Of a stretch of DNA of 64,000 nucleotides, positions 47,136 to 58,659 are shown in pieces. The position numbers and the translations under genes are program-made. The stretch comes from Mytilisepta virgata (taxonomy: Eukaryota; Mollusca; Bivalvia; Mytilida; Mytilidae), in NCBI GenBank assembly GCA_028015205.1, contig CM051508.1, positions 16,510,001 to 16,574,000 of the forward strand, given 5' to 3'. How positions within the stretch are numbered: the stretch's first letter is position 1; every line of letters begins with the position of its first letter. A model generated the notes under the pieces. The model worked only from the letters and a program-made list of their open reading frames with translations, was not told the origin of the DNA and did not search any database.

Positions 47136-47603
47136 TTATTGTTTTGGTCTAATGCATTCTACAAGTAAACGTCCACTTTTCATTTTACTGACTTTTTTCA
47201 CTTCTCCGGCGCAACTTTGGATGTACTTCTGTAAGACAAAGGGTGATAATTTGGTTAACGGTTTCTCCTGGTCAAGACTTGTAAGTACTAAAAATTTAGG
47301 AAGAGTAGTCAAAGATAAATTTTGTGATTTTGGGTTGGGTCCTTCATCGTCACTGTTATTTAGTTTTCTTTTAGAGCTTGCAGGATTTTGAGTTGTTTGA
47401 AGGGGTTGAGTTTTTTCAGTTAAAGAATCCATGGTGGTTGTATAAAGATTCGTTGCCCTTGCTCCCCGCCCACCTCGGAGCAGCACCAAATGATGTATGC
47501 CTGCCGCATGTGCGACAGACACTAGGGATGCAAGGACAAGATACTCGCATAGAGTACTTTTAATTGGCGCATGCCTCGTGCCAGAGGTTACCTGGCGATT
47601 CAA
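47136..47603 (-). CDS. LINE ORF1-type fragment (retrotransposon, 155 codons)
   Basis: Minus-strand frame beginning MNRQVTSGTRHAPIK and containing KFLVLTSLDQEKPLTKLSPF, then LQKYIQSCAGEVKKVSKMKS and GRLLVECIRP. This (FLV...KPLTKLSPF...I...AG.V..V..M.SG.LLVE) is the N-terminal pattern of the gag-like ORF1 of a LINE group common in molluscs. The frame stops at 47136, before any zinc knuckle and with no ORF2, so the element is cut off. A signature Lys/Gln-rich low-complexity region precedes the motif. Which residue is the true start is uncertain; MDSLTEK may be nearer. Confidence 0.7.
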   Translation of the reverse strand: MNRQVTSGTRHAPIKSTLCEYLVLASLVSVAHAAGIHHLVLLRGGRGARATNLYTTTMDSLTEKTQPLQTTQNPASSKRKLNNSDDEGPNPKSQNLSLTTLPKFLVLTSLDQEKPLTKLSPFVLQKYIQSCAGEVKKVSKMKSGRLLVECIRPKQ

Positions 47604-48605
47604 CCGCCGAAAGAATCATCTACACGATTGACCCATTGTTGTATATTTTGTTAACAGGATAGTTCAAGGGCTTGGCGTGACCAGCCGATTGGTCGAGACC
47701 GGGCGCATCCGACCTCCCGTTTGAGATAAAGTAAGGGCCAAAGTAGCGTGTTTCAGCTATCAGGATCCCGTCTTCTATCCTTACGGGTATCTACACACGG
47801 CAAACATGTTGCCTCATTAAGGCGAGGAAGCATTACCCCATTAGCCACCGCCTTGTCCGCCGATTCCGTCAGTGGTTATCTTCAAACACCCCAGAACCCA
47901 AATATCAACCTCGTGCGATACATGCATACCACCATTTCCCGACCTATTGTATCGAGGGGTCATAAAGGGCTCATTTTGGATCTTTTCAAACAACCACGAG
48001 AAACAGCAGAGGGCAAGTCGTGACCGGTTTAGGCTGGACCGGGGTCATCGAGCCATTCATGAGCTGGGTGTTTAAAAATTGGTATAAATAAACCGAATCA
48101 AAAACCAAACATTTTCAGGACGAAATAAAATTTATTGGAATACTTCAAAAACTTGTCATATTGAATCAAAAATCAAATTTTATATTCAGGAATTTGCACG
48201 AAAAATAATACAAGAACATAAATAAAAATAGCTAAAACGCCAAATACAAACAAATACATTTTAACCTGTTGAAATGTGTGACCCATAAGCCAACACCAAT
48301 CCTGCCGTAAAGAAACTTCGTAAAGAATTTCGATCATGCAATTTGGGAGAGAAAAAAAAAATATAAATATATTCTTTCGTATATGGGATTGGTATGACCA
48401 GCCGATTGACTGAATCGGGTCCATCCGGCCTCACGTCTAGGTAAAGATTGTGCCCCAGATGGTGGTCGGAACCGTTTATCCGGCCATCTAGGAACACTCC
48501 CTATTAGCGACACGGGTTTGCGACACACGGCAAACATGTCGCCTTTTTAGGGGCCTCTTACGCCAAGCCGAGGAGCTGTGGGCCTATTCTATTGTGTCCC
48601 CGGGG
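47604..48605 (-). repeat. GC-richer LINE 5' region with two related segments
   Basis: Lying 5' of the ORF1 start on the minus strand. Two related blocks, about 47683-47815 and 48393-48545, share GACCAGCCGATTG, then a CATCCG.CCTC.CGT block, and CACACGGCAAACATGT(T/C)GCC. The left end near 48560-48605 has GAGGAGCTGTGGGCC and CCCCGGGGCCCACACGGGGG. Base composition is clearly richer in G+C than the surroundings. Short frames on both strands are by-products. Confidence 0.5.
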
Positions 48606-49324
48606 CCCACACGGGGGCACAATTTTGAAAGAGGACCCCCTTATGACCGTTCTACGTATTTGGTTCTAATTGGGCAAGTAGTTTCAGACAAGAAGAATTT
48701 TATGTGAATTTCCAATAGCGTCCAATGTGAAACTAAGTTCCGCTGTGGCGGCAATCTTGGTTAGATGGCGGGAACCACGAACGCAATTTTGGAAGGAGAC
48801 TACCCAAAGATCATTTCAGCAAAGTTAAGCTGACATTGGCATACTTAGCTTCAACGGAGATTTTTAACATTGAGACTCACCTTTTTCTATTTTTAGATTG
48901 GCCGCCATCTTGGTCGAAGTTTGAGGACGCCGGACACAAGTTTGGAATGGGACCACCCAAGGACCATTCCACCAAAGTGTGGTCCTAATTGGCTCAGTGG
49001 TTTCTGAGGAGAAATAAAATGTGGTTTGTGGACGACGGACGACGGACACTAATTGATGACAAAACTCAAACGACCCTTCGGGTCAGGTGAGCTAAAAATG
49101 AAAGAGGAGTTTAGGTCACAAGCTTGTTTCGAAGTTCGACCCCTGTGGTCCCCTGGTTTAGAAAATTAAAATTCTTAAACCTTATTGCGCATCTACAGGT
49201 AGTATGCAACCATTCTATGTAGAAACTAGAACTGTCCTGAAAGGGACTAATACCCCACGAAGCAACATGTCTGTGTTGAAGCCTACACAAAGTTCACATC
49301 ATCATATTTCTCCAACTACTGACT

Positions 49325-49590
49325 CAAACAGAAAATCCTGACAATATGCATAATGTGATCTAACACTCTATATAGTTTTGTGAGAATCATGCAAGTAATG
49401 TAGGAGGAACTGCGATTGCGGACAATATATGGAACGACTTTTGTTAGAAAATGCCGAAGTCCAAATCTTTAAGATTTCTTTTTCAAACAGAAATTCCTGT
49501 CAATATTCAAATCTCCATATAGTGATCTAACACTCCTTAAAGGTTCATGAAAATCATGCAAGTAATGTAGGAGGAGTTGCGAACAACGTT
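49325..49590 (+). repeat. Two-unit tandem dispersed repeat
   Basis: AACAGAAAATCCTGACAATATGCA ... TGATCTAACACTC ... GAATCATGCAAGTAATGTAGGAGGA recurs about 160 bases later as AACAGAAATTCCTGTCAATATTCA ... GAAAATCATGCAAGTAATGTAGGAGGAG. Confidence 0.75.
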
Positions 49591-49599
49591 ATTTTGGAC

Positions 49600-50915
49600 A
49601 GACGTGCAGACTGATTACATACCCCAAACTTCGATTGCAGAGAGAACAATAAAATTCCTAAACCCAAAGGTGAAGAAGGAGTTGATGTCACACGAAAGTG
49701 CGACGGATTGACTGACCGATAGAGGCAATCGCTTTATGCCCGAACTTTCTTTGAAAGTGCGAGAATAATTAGTTTGGTAAACATTTACCACAGATGGCAT
49801 GTTAACATCTACATACGGAATGTTCTAGGAAATTTAATAACCCCGCTCATGTTAACTTATTTGGGCACTGACGATAATTGCTTTCCAATTGGCAGCTTAG
49901 TACCATCATTCATAAGAGCTTCTAATCCATTTGTCAAGTAGTTTCAGAAAAGAGTATCTGAAATTTAGCCCACCAGAAACTAAACCATATAGTGATAAAG
50001 GGCACATTCTACGTTATGTTTTTGTTCAAATTTTTTTTTGTGGTTCCCTTATTAAATCCTAAGCCTTGTAAGGGGCATCATTTTGCGGAGCTTTGTTCAG
50101 ACTAACATAGTTTATTAATCCAGTTTTGGTATGGACAATAAGTTTTCAACACTCGGTGCCCTCAGGGGTTGAATTTCGAAAATTTGGAATTTAAGATTGT
50201 GATCTAAACTCTTCTTTCATTTTTAATATTCAATTTCTGTACAATATAGTCACAAACTGTCATGACTGTATATAGATGCGCAATACGATTTTAGAATTTT
50301 GTTTGTCAAAAACTAGGGCTTCAGGAATCGATTTTCAAAAATTGGGAATTATAAGCTGTTGACCGAAACCCTTCTTTCGTTTTTCATGTTAGGCATTTTA
50401 TTTCTTTACATCATTGTCATACACTGTATGCAGATTGATGCACAGTAAGGTTTTTGATTTTCCAAGAATTGGACCTGATTTCAAAGATATGATTCACCTG
50501 AGAGGTGCACATGGATACATCAGGTGGGGACTGTGGGGATATCTGTCGTGGCACACTTCCTCAGTCTAGTTTATAACAATTATAAACTGGACACAATGTC
50601 CATTGACACCAAATTTTAACATTGATGTCAAACAAAATCCTATGAGTAATACAGACCCCTACTACCCTCTAATTTTACTCGTAACAGCTGGGTTGGTTTT
50701 ATACATCAGTGAAATATATTATAATGTCATATATTGCCTTGAAATATTATAGGTGAAAGCAGACAAGTTAGAAACTAGATGCATGCGTTGATTGCCTGTG
50801 AATTAAGTCAGACTGGTTTATGAATTTTAAATGTTTATGATTTTGTGCTTCAAAGGTGTGTGGCTTTCTGTTGTTGTATATAGTTGAACAAAATATCAGG
50901 ATACTGTATCCACAT
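49600..50915. other. Repeat-derived stretch without genes
   Basis: Contains further AT-rich repeat units at about 50150-50480 (ATTTCGAAAATTTGGAATTTA, CTTCTTTCATTTTT). No frame with a recognisable product. Confidence 0.5.
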
Positions 50916-50998
50916 GCACTTTTTTTCTGTTAAAAAAATACGATATATCCTTATAATAACATAAGGATATATGGTATTTTTTTAACAGAAACAAGTGC
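50916..50998. repeat. Long palindrome (about 38-39 bp arms, 6-bp loop)
   Basis: Left arm 50916-50954 and right arm 50961-50998 around AATAAC are reverse complements with a few mismatches; the core TATATCCTTAT/ATAAGGATATA is perfect. It sits at the left border of the duplicated unit. In the second copy (58622-58680) the right arm is kept and most of the left arm is lost. Confidence 0.85.
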
Positions 50999-53050
50999 CT
51001 GTGTCTGCCATGGCCCCAGAATGTGCCTTATAAAAAATACCACTCCTTAAAGTACAAACTGTTCCAGGAGTAACTGAAGAAGAAATTGGTTTCTCTAAAG
51101 GTAAAATGACAAGTGATCATCTCTTTGTCTTAAAAACACTAATAGACAAACACACACAAAAAGGCTCGAAACCATTATATACATGTTTGTTGACTTTAGA
51201 AGAGCATTTGATACATTTGAAAAATTCTGTTAATCATACAGGACTGTTCTATAACCTTAGTATAATTGGAGTAGGAACCCATTTCTATAATATAATCAAA
51301 AGTATGTATACTTTGTATAAAAGCGCGAAACATGTTAACAGCTGACTTTAGATCATTTATTGGAGTAAGACAAGAAGATAATCCGAGACCGAGTCTCTTT
51401 AAAATATGTTGCTCCTAAGCTGAAGTCATCCTTATTAAGATTTTGTGGGCGTCATCATGACTTGGTTGACAGGTATGAAAAAACCGTTTCACAAATGAAA
51501 ATGGATCTATTCTATTGATATTATCCCTTCCGCATATCGGATTTGACATGGATAGCATGGCGGGTGTCCTGCAGGAAGCAGAGACTGCTTACTCTTCCGG
51601 AGAACCTGAGTCTACCCCCGGTTTTTTGGTGGGGTCCATGTTGTTCATATGTTTTTAGTTTTTACTTGTAGTGCATGTATTGTATTCGTCTTGTCTTCGT
51701 TGTTCTCCGGAGTTTGTTAGTTGTTACGATTTTTCTCTCCTTCGAATATCCCTTTGGTATTTCTTGAATTTACTTATAAATGATTTTCAATTTCTATTAG
51801 ATGAAACCCGTGACCCAGTATTGCTATCATATATTTCATTAAATTGCCTTGATGATCTTGTGCTGCTCTCTGGATGTAAACAAGGCTTACAAAATGCATT
51901 AAATAATCTAGAAATCTATTGTGAAAATTTGGGTTTAGAAGTTAATTTAAAAAAAAACGAAATCTAAAGTTTTCAATACATCTGGCACAGCTCTCACATA
52001 AGACACATACATCCAAAATACACAACATTATACTTATCTTGGCATAACTTTCAGTGCATCTTGCAGCTTTTCAGAAGCCAAAAATATGTTATATAAAAAA
52101 AAGTTTAAACGCTTTATTTAAATATACTATAAATTTTACTAATTATGAACCCAATATTTCCACTCTAATGCACATACTTGATCACACAGTGAAATCTATT
52201 ATTATATGGTTCAGAAATATGAGGTTGTTTTAATTATCGGAATTTGAACGATGACACAGATCTGAACTATTTCTATAGACGTTGTAAACATTTAAAAAAT
52301 GAGAAAGTGCATCTCAAATTCTGTAGATTTGCATTAGGCAATATTTTGGTGAATTAGGTCGTTATCCCCTCATGTTAGATATTTTAACAAACATGATCAA
52401 ATACCGGAAAATAATTCATACTACAAATAATATTGTACTAACAAATGCATACTCTCTCTCAAAAACATTGTCTAACGTTGGGACAAATTCTTGGACTAGT
52501 TGTATTCATGCTATCCTGAAACTGCTTGATTTACCAGAGTATGACGTACTCTCATCCACACCAAACATTAAAAATATAGTGAAAAAGAAATTATATTCAA
52601 AATATTGTAACATATGGAAGATTCAACTTTAATTTTGAGCTACAGTTATTGAAATTAACATAACTTCATAGATGTGTTTTAACAAGATTTAGAATTGGAG
52701 CTCATGAACTTGAAATAGAAAAAGGTCGTTACTTTAATATTAAACTAGAAAATAGAATACGCATACTCTGTAATGAGGAAATAGAAGATGAAATACACTT
52801 TCTTTTAGCGTGTAAGGTTTTGTTTAGTGTTAGAAGTCCCTTTATTGGCAAAATATTTAGTAAACATAAAACTGTTTCAATACTTCATAACAAATCTCTT
52901 TTCATTTGGTTAATGGGAAATGAAGATAAAGAAATTTTTACAATAATTTGTCAATAATTGGAGATTTTAAATGAAAATAGAATTAAAATATTAAGCTAGA
53001 TTATCTTTTGTCATGTCTGTATAGAATTTTAGTTATATATCATCATATAT
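50999..53050 (+). mobile_element. Decayed LINE reverse transcriptase, copy A
   Basis: Frames in different phases read TSDHLFVLKTLIDKHTQ (51106), FYNIIKSMYT, VRQ, LDDLVLLSGCKQGLQNALNN (the YADD box is CLDD here) and later NILTNMIKYRK, SLSKTLSNVGTNSWTSCI. These are RT and C-terminal LINE motifs, broken by stops, frameshifts and a nested insertion (51403-51768). Not functional. Confidence 0.82.
51403..51768 (+). mobile_element. Retroelement tail inserted into LINE copy A
   Basis: LINE copy B reads TCTCTTTAAACTATTTATAAATG without a break; copy A reads TCTCTTTAAA, then about 366 extra bases, then ACTTATAAATG. The extra bases (GCGGGTGTCCTGCAGGAAGC, then TTCTCCGGAGTTTGTTAGTT) are the reverse complement of the tails at 5.4-5.7 and 16.8-17.0 kb. 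Insertion therefore postdates the split of the two copies. Confidence 0.8.
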
Positions 53051-53676
53051 GCATACACGTTATTTACAATAAATTAATAATAATAATACATGGAGGTGTG
53101 CTGTCCAGTAAGGGGAGCAGAGTAACAAACAAGGGTCATACACGTGTACATATTTTCATATTACAAATTACTTTAATCAATTAAATCAAAAATTATCATG
53201 TTATACTTTGTTTAATCTATTTCTACTTTTATTTTATTTTATATTATGTTTGAAAATTAAGATTGTAATTAGTCTGCTCATTTTGGGCGCCGTGGTTGGC
53301 AACCAAAGTGTTTGTTTGTTTCTTTGACGTCTTCCATTTGTCATAATTTATATGAACACATAACATAAAGATTTTTTATCATTTCTCCTTGTCATTGATT
53401 TGTGGTCTTTGACTGAAGAAATTGTACATTCAACTCTCCAACCTACAGGCAACTGCAGAATTGCAAGAAAGCAATGCGCTGTAAGTCAAACAATTGAAAC
53501 AAGCATTGTTTTATAAATGGATTATTTTAACTCTTTTTGAGACCCTTATCTTGTGGATAACTTTTGTCAGTGATTCACGTTGAACCATTTGTTTTGACGG
53601 GAGACATTTGCGTTAGGGAAAAGAACGCAGGTGGAACATAATTACATATTACACTTGAAAATAATTATCACATTCT

Positions 53677-53951
53677 CGGTTCAGTGTCTTAGTTTAGTTA
53701 GTTTAATTGGGGTTTTACGCCGTTTTCAGCACATTTGGCCATTTCCCGGCCAGTTTTTATAGGTGGAGGAAGCCGGAGTACCCGGAGAAAACCGCCGACC
53801 TTCGGTAGGAAAATTGGCAATCCTTGTCAATTAAGATCGGAGTCAAACACACCCCGCCACAGGTGAGATTCGAACTCACAGCCTCAGCGTTGATAGGCTA
53901 GTGATCATTAGTAGTCATGACAAACCACCTAGACCCCCGGTTCAGTGTCTT
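53677..53951 (-). repeat. SINE insertion with 14-bp target-site duplication (copy A only)
   Basis: SINE body 53691-53937, minus orientation: GGGGTTTTACGCCGTTTTC, GGAGGAAGCCGGAGTACC, and a good B box read on the minus strand (GTTCGAATC). The A-box end is truncated. CGGTTCAGTGTCTT occurs at 53677-53690 and again at 53938-53951. Copy B has the single, empty site CGGTTCAGTGACTT at 60897-60910. Confidence 0.88.
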
Positions 53952-55013
53952 TAAGTTGTGCCAATTATTCAATCAAATTATATAATTTTCTTAAAACGTG
54001 ATTGAAATAAATGTTTTTTGAAATGATTACTCAGGAAAGCATTTAACTTTTAAAACTGTAATGCTGTACCAACACTAGACGACAACAAAACTGTTATCGC
54101 GAGATTGAAATACAGGCGATATATCCAATGCGTAAAATCGGAAACCAGTCTTACATCAGTCAAACTGGTTTCTTTCCATTGCTATCGGAAGTCACCTTAA
54201 AGCCAAAGTCAATAAGTTTTTCTTCAGTATAATAGCATGGAAACTTTTGCAGATTCTTTCATTCCAATTTTAATTTGTAGGTTAACCTAAATTTCATTAC
54301 AATAAAAAAAAAATTAAAAAATAGAACAAAGATAATTAAGTTTCCTTTTAGACGATGTGACCCAGACCTTTACTCTACAGACATCAAACAGAATAAGATT
54401 CTCCATACTGGTGGTTAACACTTCAACTAATGTTAGCTTAAATCAAACGTACTATCAATTCATATGGGATTGAACGATGTGTATTTGTTTCAACGCAACA
54501 CCATCACAGGAGCCGTTTTGTGATCCTGTGATTAGTAACATACCATAGTATTTGCCAAACACTGGATGACGCTCCCATATACTTGAATCTCAAATTCAAC
54601 ATCAATCGGCTATAATTCTGCTTAAATTCAAATAATAATCACCAAAAAGGATGAAGATAGACCATAAAAAAACATAACAATCACTCAATTTTAGAAAGTA
54701 AATCGTTGGAATATTTGTCCTTACAAACAACATGACCATATGTTTATATTATTGTGTTCATGCTATGTTGATGATTTTATTCAATTAAAGGTTTTGATCG
54801 CAACGATAAAATTCTTAATGTGACAAAATAATTCCAGTTTCAGTGTCCGTTTGACAACTTCATTTCTAGGAAGAAAGTATACTCTTCCGTACTTGAACTA
54901 TATAGGTTTATCAAGAAATGTTTACTATACAGCGGGAAGTAAAGGTCTAAGTATATATATGTTGTATCAGTACAGAAAATTAACATTTAAAATATTCCTA
55001 CTTCACCCAGTTG

Positions 55014-55140
55014 TTTCTTAGTAATATTATTAATGCTATATGACAATTATTTTATTTTTATTAATGGTGGCACTGTATTTCTTAGTAATATTATTAATGC
55101 TATATGACATTTATTTTATTCTTAGTAATGGTGGCAATAT
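55014..55140 (+). repeat. Two-copy 64-bp tandem duplication private to copy A
   Basis: TTTCTTAGTAATATTATTAA starts at 55014 and 55078. The homologous place in copy B (about 62063-62120) has one unit. Confidence 0.85.
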
Positions 55141-56204
55141 ATATTGGAGCTTCTATCATTCCTCAAAGAGGCTTTCCAAGAATCATTCGACAAAGTAGCA
55201 ATTAAATCATGTCTTTCATACTAGTTTCTACAAACTACAGTAACGACAATAAGGGACGAGATCAAACGTTCAATGTAGAATAAAAAAGTTACTTCATATA
55301 GTGTCTTTCAGTACCCCCCACCCCCACCCATCCCCCCTTCTTCACTTAATTTGGGAAAAATTGATTGACCAATATGGACATATGCTTTGAGGGTATACTT
55401 TATGTATCATGGGTCATGTTTTTCCTCAATAATGTATGCTTGTTCTGTATATTGACTTGGACATCACTTTTTAAAAATACTGGGAAAAAGTGATGTGTAT
55501 TTTTAGTATGCATCAAAAAAGGCACTGTTGAATTATAATTTTATACATATCATTTAAAAGTCACGATCGATAAAGTATTTGAACGACGTATATATTATGA
55601 TTGATTTCGCCCCAATACTCTCGGCCAAAAATTTACTTGGTACGATTTGATGGCTTTTATTTGCTTTAAAAGTCCAAACATATGTTCGTGTCGAACTTGA
55701 ATCCAAATTTTTCAATCTATAAATCGATGTCGGATAACAAAACTTGCAGCGATTTTTACCCTCCCCCCCCCCCTTCCAACTATTTGAATTAAGTTTTTAA
55801 TCCTACATTGAACTTTTGATCTCGTCCCTACCCCATATCTCCTTTTTACTATTTGAACTAGCTTAACAATTAAGTCATTATCATGATTGTAGGACCCAAA
55901 GATACAGAATTTGATGCATGATAGACTTTGCATAATTCATAATAATTGCTGTATTAGCCTTGTTGCTACAATCATTGCTGAAAACTGAACATTTATTTCC
56001 TGGATGAAGAACAGCAATACAAGCAGTACTGTTCACTTAGTTTCTCATGTACAATAACCCCCGAATCTATATCTCACTGTGTGTTATGATGTTGCGTCAA
56101 TGCTATCATCGGTCTCTGAAAGGCATCGATTCTTTGTTAAATTTTTGTAATATTAACAAAATACTAGTGTTTAATTGTTAATAGAAACATTATATATGTG
56201 TAGA

Positions 56205-57285
56205 ATAGAGAATAGAAACGGGGAATGCGTCAAAGGGGCAACAACCCGATCAAAGAGCAGAAAACAGCTCAAGGCTACAATGGGTTTCAGCTGGCCCATA
56301 AACAATAATGAATACTAGTTCAGCGGAATGGGTGGCACACTTAACACCAAAACAAATGAACCAAAATTTGAAAAAAAAACAAAATACTAACAAAGGCTAG
56401 AGGTTCTTGACTTGGGACAGGCACAAAAATGCGTCAGGGTTAATGTTTTGTGCGATCTCAACCCCCCCCCCCCCCCCATTCCCCTTACCTCTAGCCAATG
56501 TGGAATAAACAAACACATGTGCGATACAAACAATAAAACCCAGTTCAAAAGATGTCCGAGTGCGATGTTAAAAAGGGTAACATAAAAGGCTAAGTAAAAT
56601 GATCAATGACTACTAGCAGCTACTGACATGCCAGCCTCAGACCTCAATTACACTGATCGAAAGATTATGTCTTTATAGAATAGAAAATCATACATAATGC
56701 CTCCGGATAGGGTTAAGCATCATGTCATCATAAATTATACAAAAATAACATAACCTGTATCTTGCAAGCAACTGGTTTTAAAATAAATGTGTTTATTTCC
56801 GACGCAAAGACCCTATGAGTGGATCAATATAAATTCCAAAAATGCCATATTAATGACTTTACAACAATATTGTAACTACATCCGTTGTGGATAAGTCTGT
56901 TTAAAGATTTGTTAGCTTTTCAGGTGAATGACATTTTTCGTGCTTTTATAGAATATTACCATAAAAGATGGAGTGTGAAATACCTGAACATATAAGATGT
57001 TGATTTATATTTACGAATGACGTCCTTGTACCGATGATAAAAGTTAGCAAAAGTTTTGAGAAGTTTGTGATACCTAAATCCCTGGTGACATAAGTTTTCA
57101 GTAATACAGGGATTTCTTTCGTTTAAAGCAAATATGTTGTCATATACAAGAGCGAATCGAACAAATTGAGATATATAAAAACCATACGATGGTGCCAAGG
57201 GAACGTCGCCATCTAAATGCGGATAATTAACAATAGGAAATGAAAACGCATCTCTCTTATCGTACATTTAAATATTAGATTTAAA
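56205..57285 (-). mobile_element. Penelope-like retroelement 3' part, copy A
   Basis: Minus-strand frame 57267-56956: YDKRDAFSFPIVNYPHLDGD, APSYGFYISQFVRFA, NPCITENLCHQGFRYHKLLK, ANFYHRYKDVI, the C-terminal part of the RT. The following noncoding tail (AACGGGGAA.GCGTCAAA, ACAACCCGA, GGCTTCAGCTGGCCC) is a familiar bivalve repeat. A deletion of about 50 bp, relative to copy B, lies near 56282. Confidence 0.78.
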
Positions 57286-57289
57286 TATT

Positions 57290-58625
57290 AAATAATATAT
57301 AGATCCAGGAAAGGATAGTGTCCAATGTTAGTATTAGCTTTATTTTAAAAAAGCTCAACAGGATAAATATATTTGATGTACATACTGAAGTCGTCATTAA
57401 TGACAGCCAAAATACCATCCAAATAGTACACATTTGGCATTTTATGTATATTATTTCTGAACTAACATGTATATGACCTTGACTTCAAGGTAAAACATTT
57501 CTCCGGATGGGATAGTATAGAACAGTTATAATTAAGTAGAAGTGCATAATTATAAACTTATAAATTTTAAGTTAGACATAAATTAAAATACTTTGCAATA
57601 TATATATTACAAGAAAATGCACGATTTATTAATGTTTTGGGTAAGACCTGAAATAAATGTCATGTGTATCAACTCTTTAACATCCTGTGCGGCGTTGTTT
57701 CTGTGCTCGTGTACTGATAATTTCGATGTTATAGGTGTCTTCTCCGAGGTCCGCATTTAGTACGTATAAATAGATCAACATGATCAAAAGAAAAATGGAC
57801 CACACAACGAAATCAGTCTATGAAAGTCTTCCCGAAAGATGAAATTTTTATTCTTATTTCATATTTAACTACAAAGATTCGCGCATGTTCAATTGATTAT
57901 TTACTAAACTACACGTGGAAAAAATGGCAACAATGTGGAAATATTGAAGTTTTGACGAGTTAAGTTTACCAACGGAAGGCGTTTCTAATCTTCTCAAGTT
58001 CATGACTGTGAACTGTTAGATCGCCCGGCACATACCTTGTAATGGACTTGTTTGATTTGAAAGCAGAAAGGTGTTCAAAACTCCTGATCGATCTTCATTG
58101 GTGAATGACCTCGATATTGAACTTTTGAAATTGTTGACAGGTCATACGGTGTACAGTAATTATATTTAAGCGTAATAAAAGCACAGACACCTTTAATGTA
58201 AATTACTTTTATGTCATGCGAAGTAAAATTATGATTTAATGACAGAAAATATTCGTGACAAGAAAGTTTGAAGGGTTGTCATATCCTTGTGGTGACTTTC
58301 TATAGTTTCTGTTGCGAATTTAGTGTTGATGCTATTGGGTTATTCGTATGTTCATTTGTAGGATTTGCTAGTTTGACTTTGTTTTGTTTGTTTATATTCA
58401 GTACAATGTTCAAGACAAACTGTAATAGGAATCAACAATTATTCTCAATTATATATCTTTTTCCGAAATGTTTGTTGAATACCATTTGTGGCACGCCTGC
58501 TACAAAAAAGTCGAGAAGGCGAGATATAGGTATTACTTTCGTGCGCGACCGCGGTGTAAACGTTTTAAAAACTTTAATAACTTTGCACACATAATGCCTA
58601 AAATTAAGATTTTTGGTCGACAGAT
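57290..58625. other. Spacer between the two compound repeat copies
   Basis: AT-rich. One open frame (58268-58594) shows no recognisable motif and no splice partners; treated as chance. Confidence 0.5.
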
Positions 58626-58659
58626 ACCTTATCGTATAATAACATAAGGATATATGGTA

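Larger units (their letters stand above)
46680..49095 (-). repeat. Composite AGCTCACCTGACC repeat, minus orientation, interrupted by a LINE piece
   Basis: The left part (46680-47070) and the right part (48610-49095) carry repeat units in reverse (GGCCATCTCGGTTGACAG, GGCCGCCATCTTGGTCGAAG; GGTTTCTGAGGAGAA) and the unit ends at GACCCTTCGGGTCAGGTGAG near 49071-49090. Between them lies the GC-richer LINE 5' segment. The phrase CACAATTTTGAAAGAGGACC resumes at 48619. Confidence 0.7.
50916..57290. repeat. Compound repeat unit, copy A
   Basis: Collinear with 58630-63970 from the palindrome through the LINE, a non-coding middle (53.1-56.2 kb, with matching C runs and repeat blocks) to the minus-strand RT tail. 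Copy A is about 1 kb longer owing to the nested element, the SINE, the 64-bp duplication and extra sequence around 55310-55590. The middle holds no gene. Confidence 0.85.

Noticed and set aside
52372..52632. 86-codon frame as a separate gene
   Set aside because: It is the C-terminal part of the decayed LINE and has a matching copy at 59579-59788.
58268..58594. 108-codon frame with hydrophobic start, signal-peptide-like
   Set aside because: Hydrophobicity comes from T-rich DNA; no conserved pattern and no neighbouring exons.
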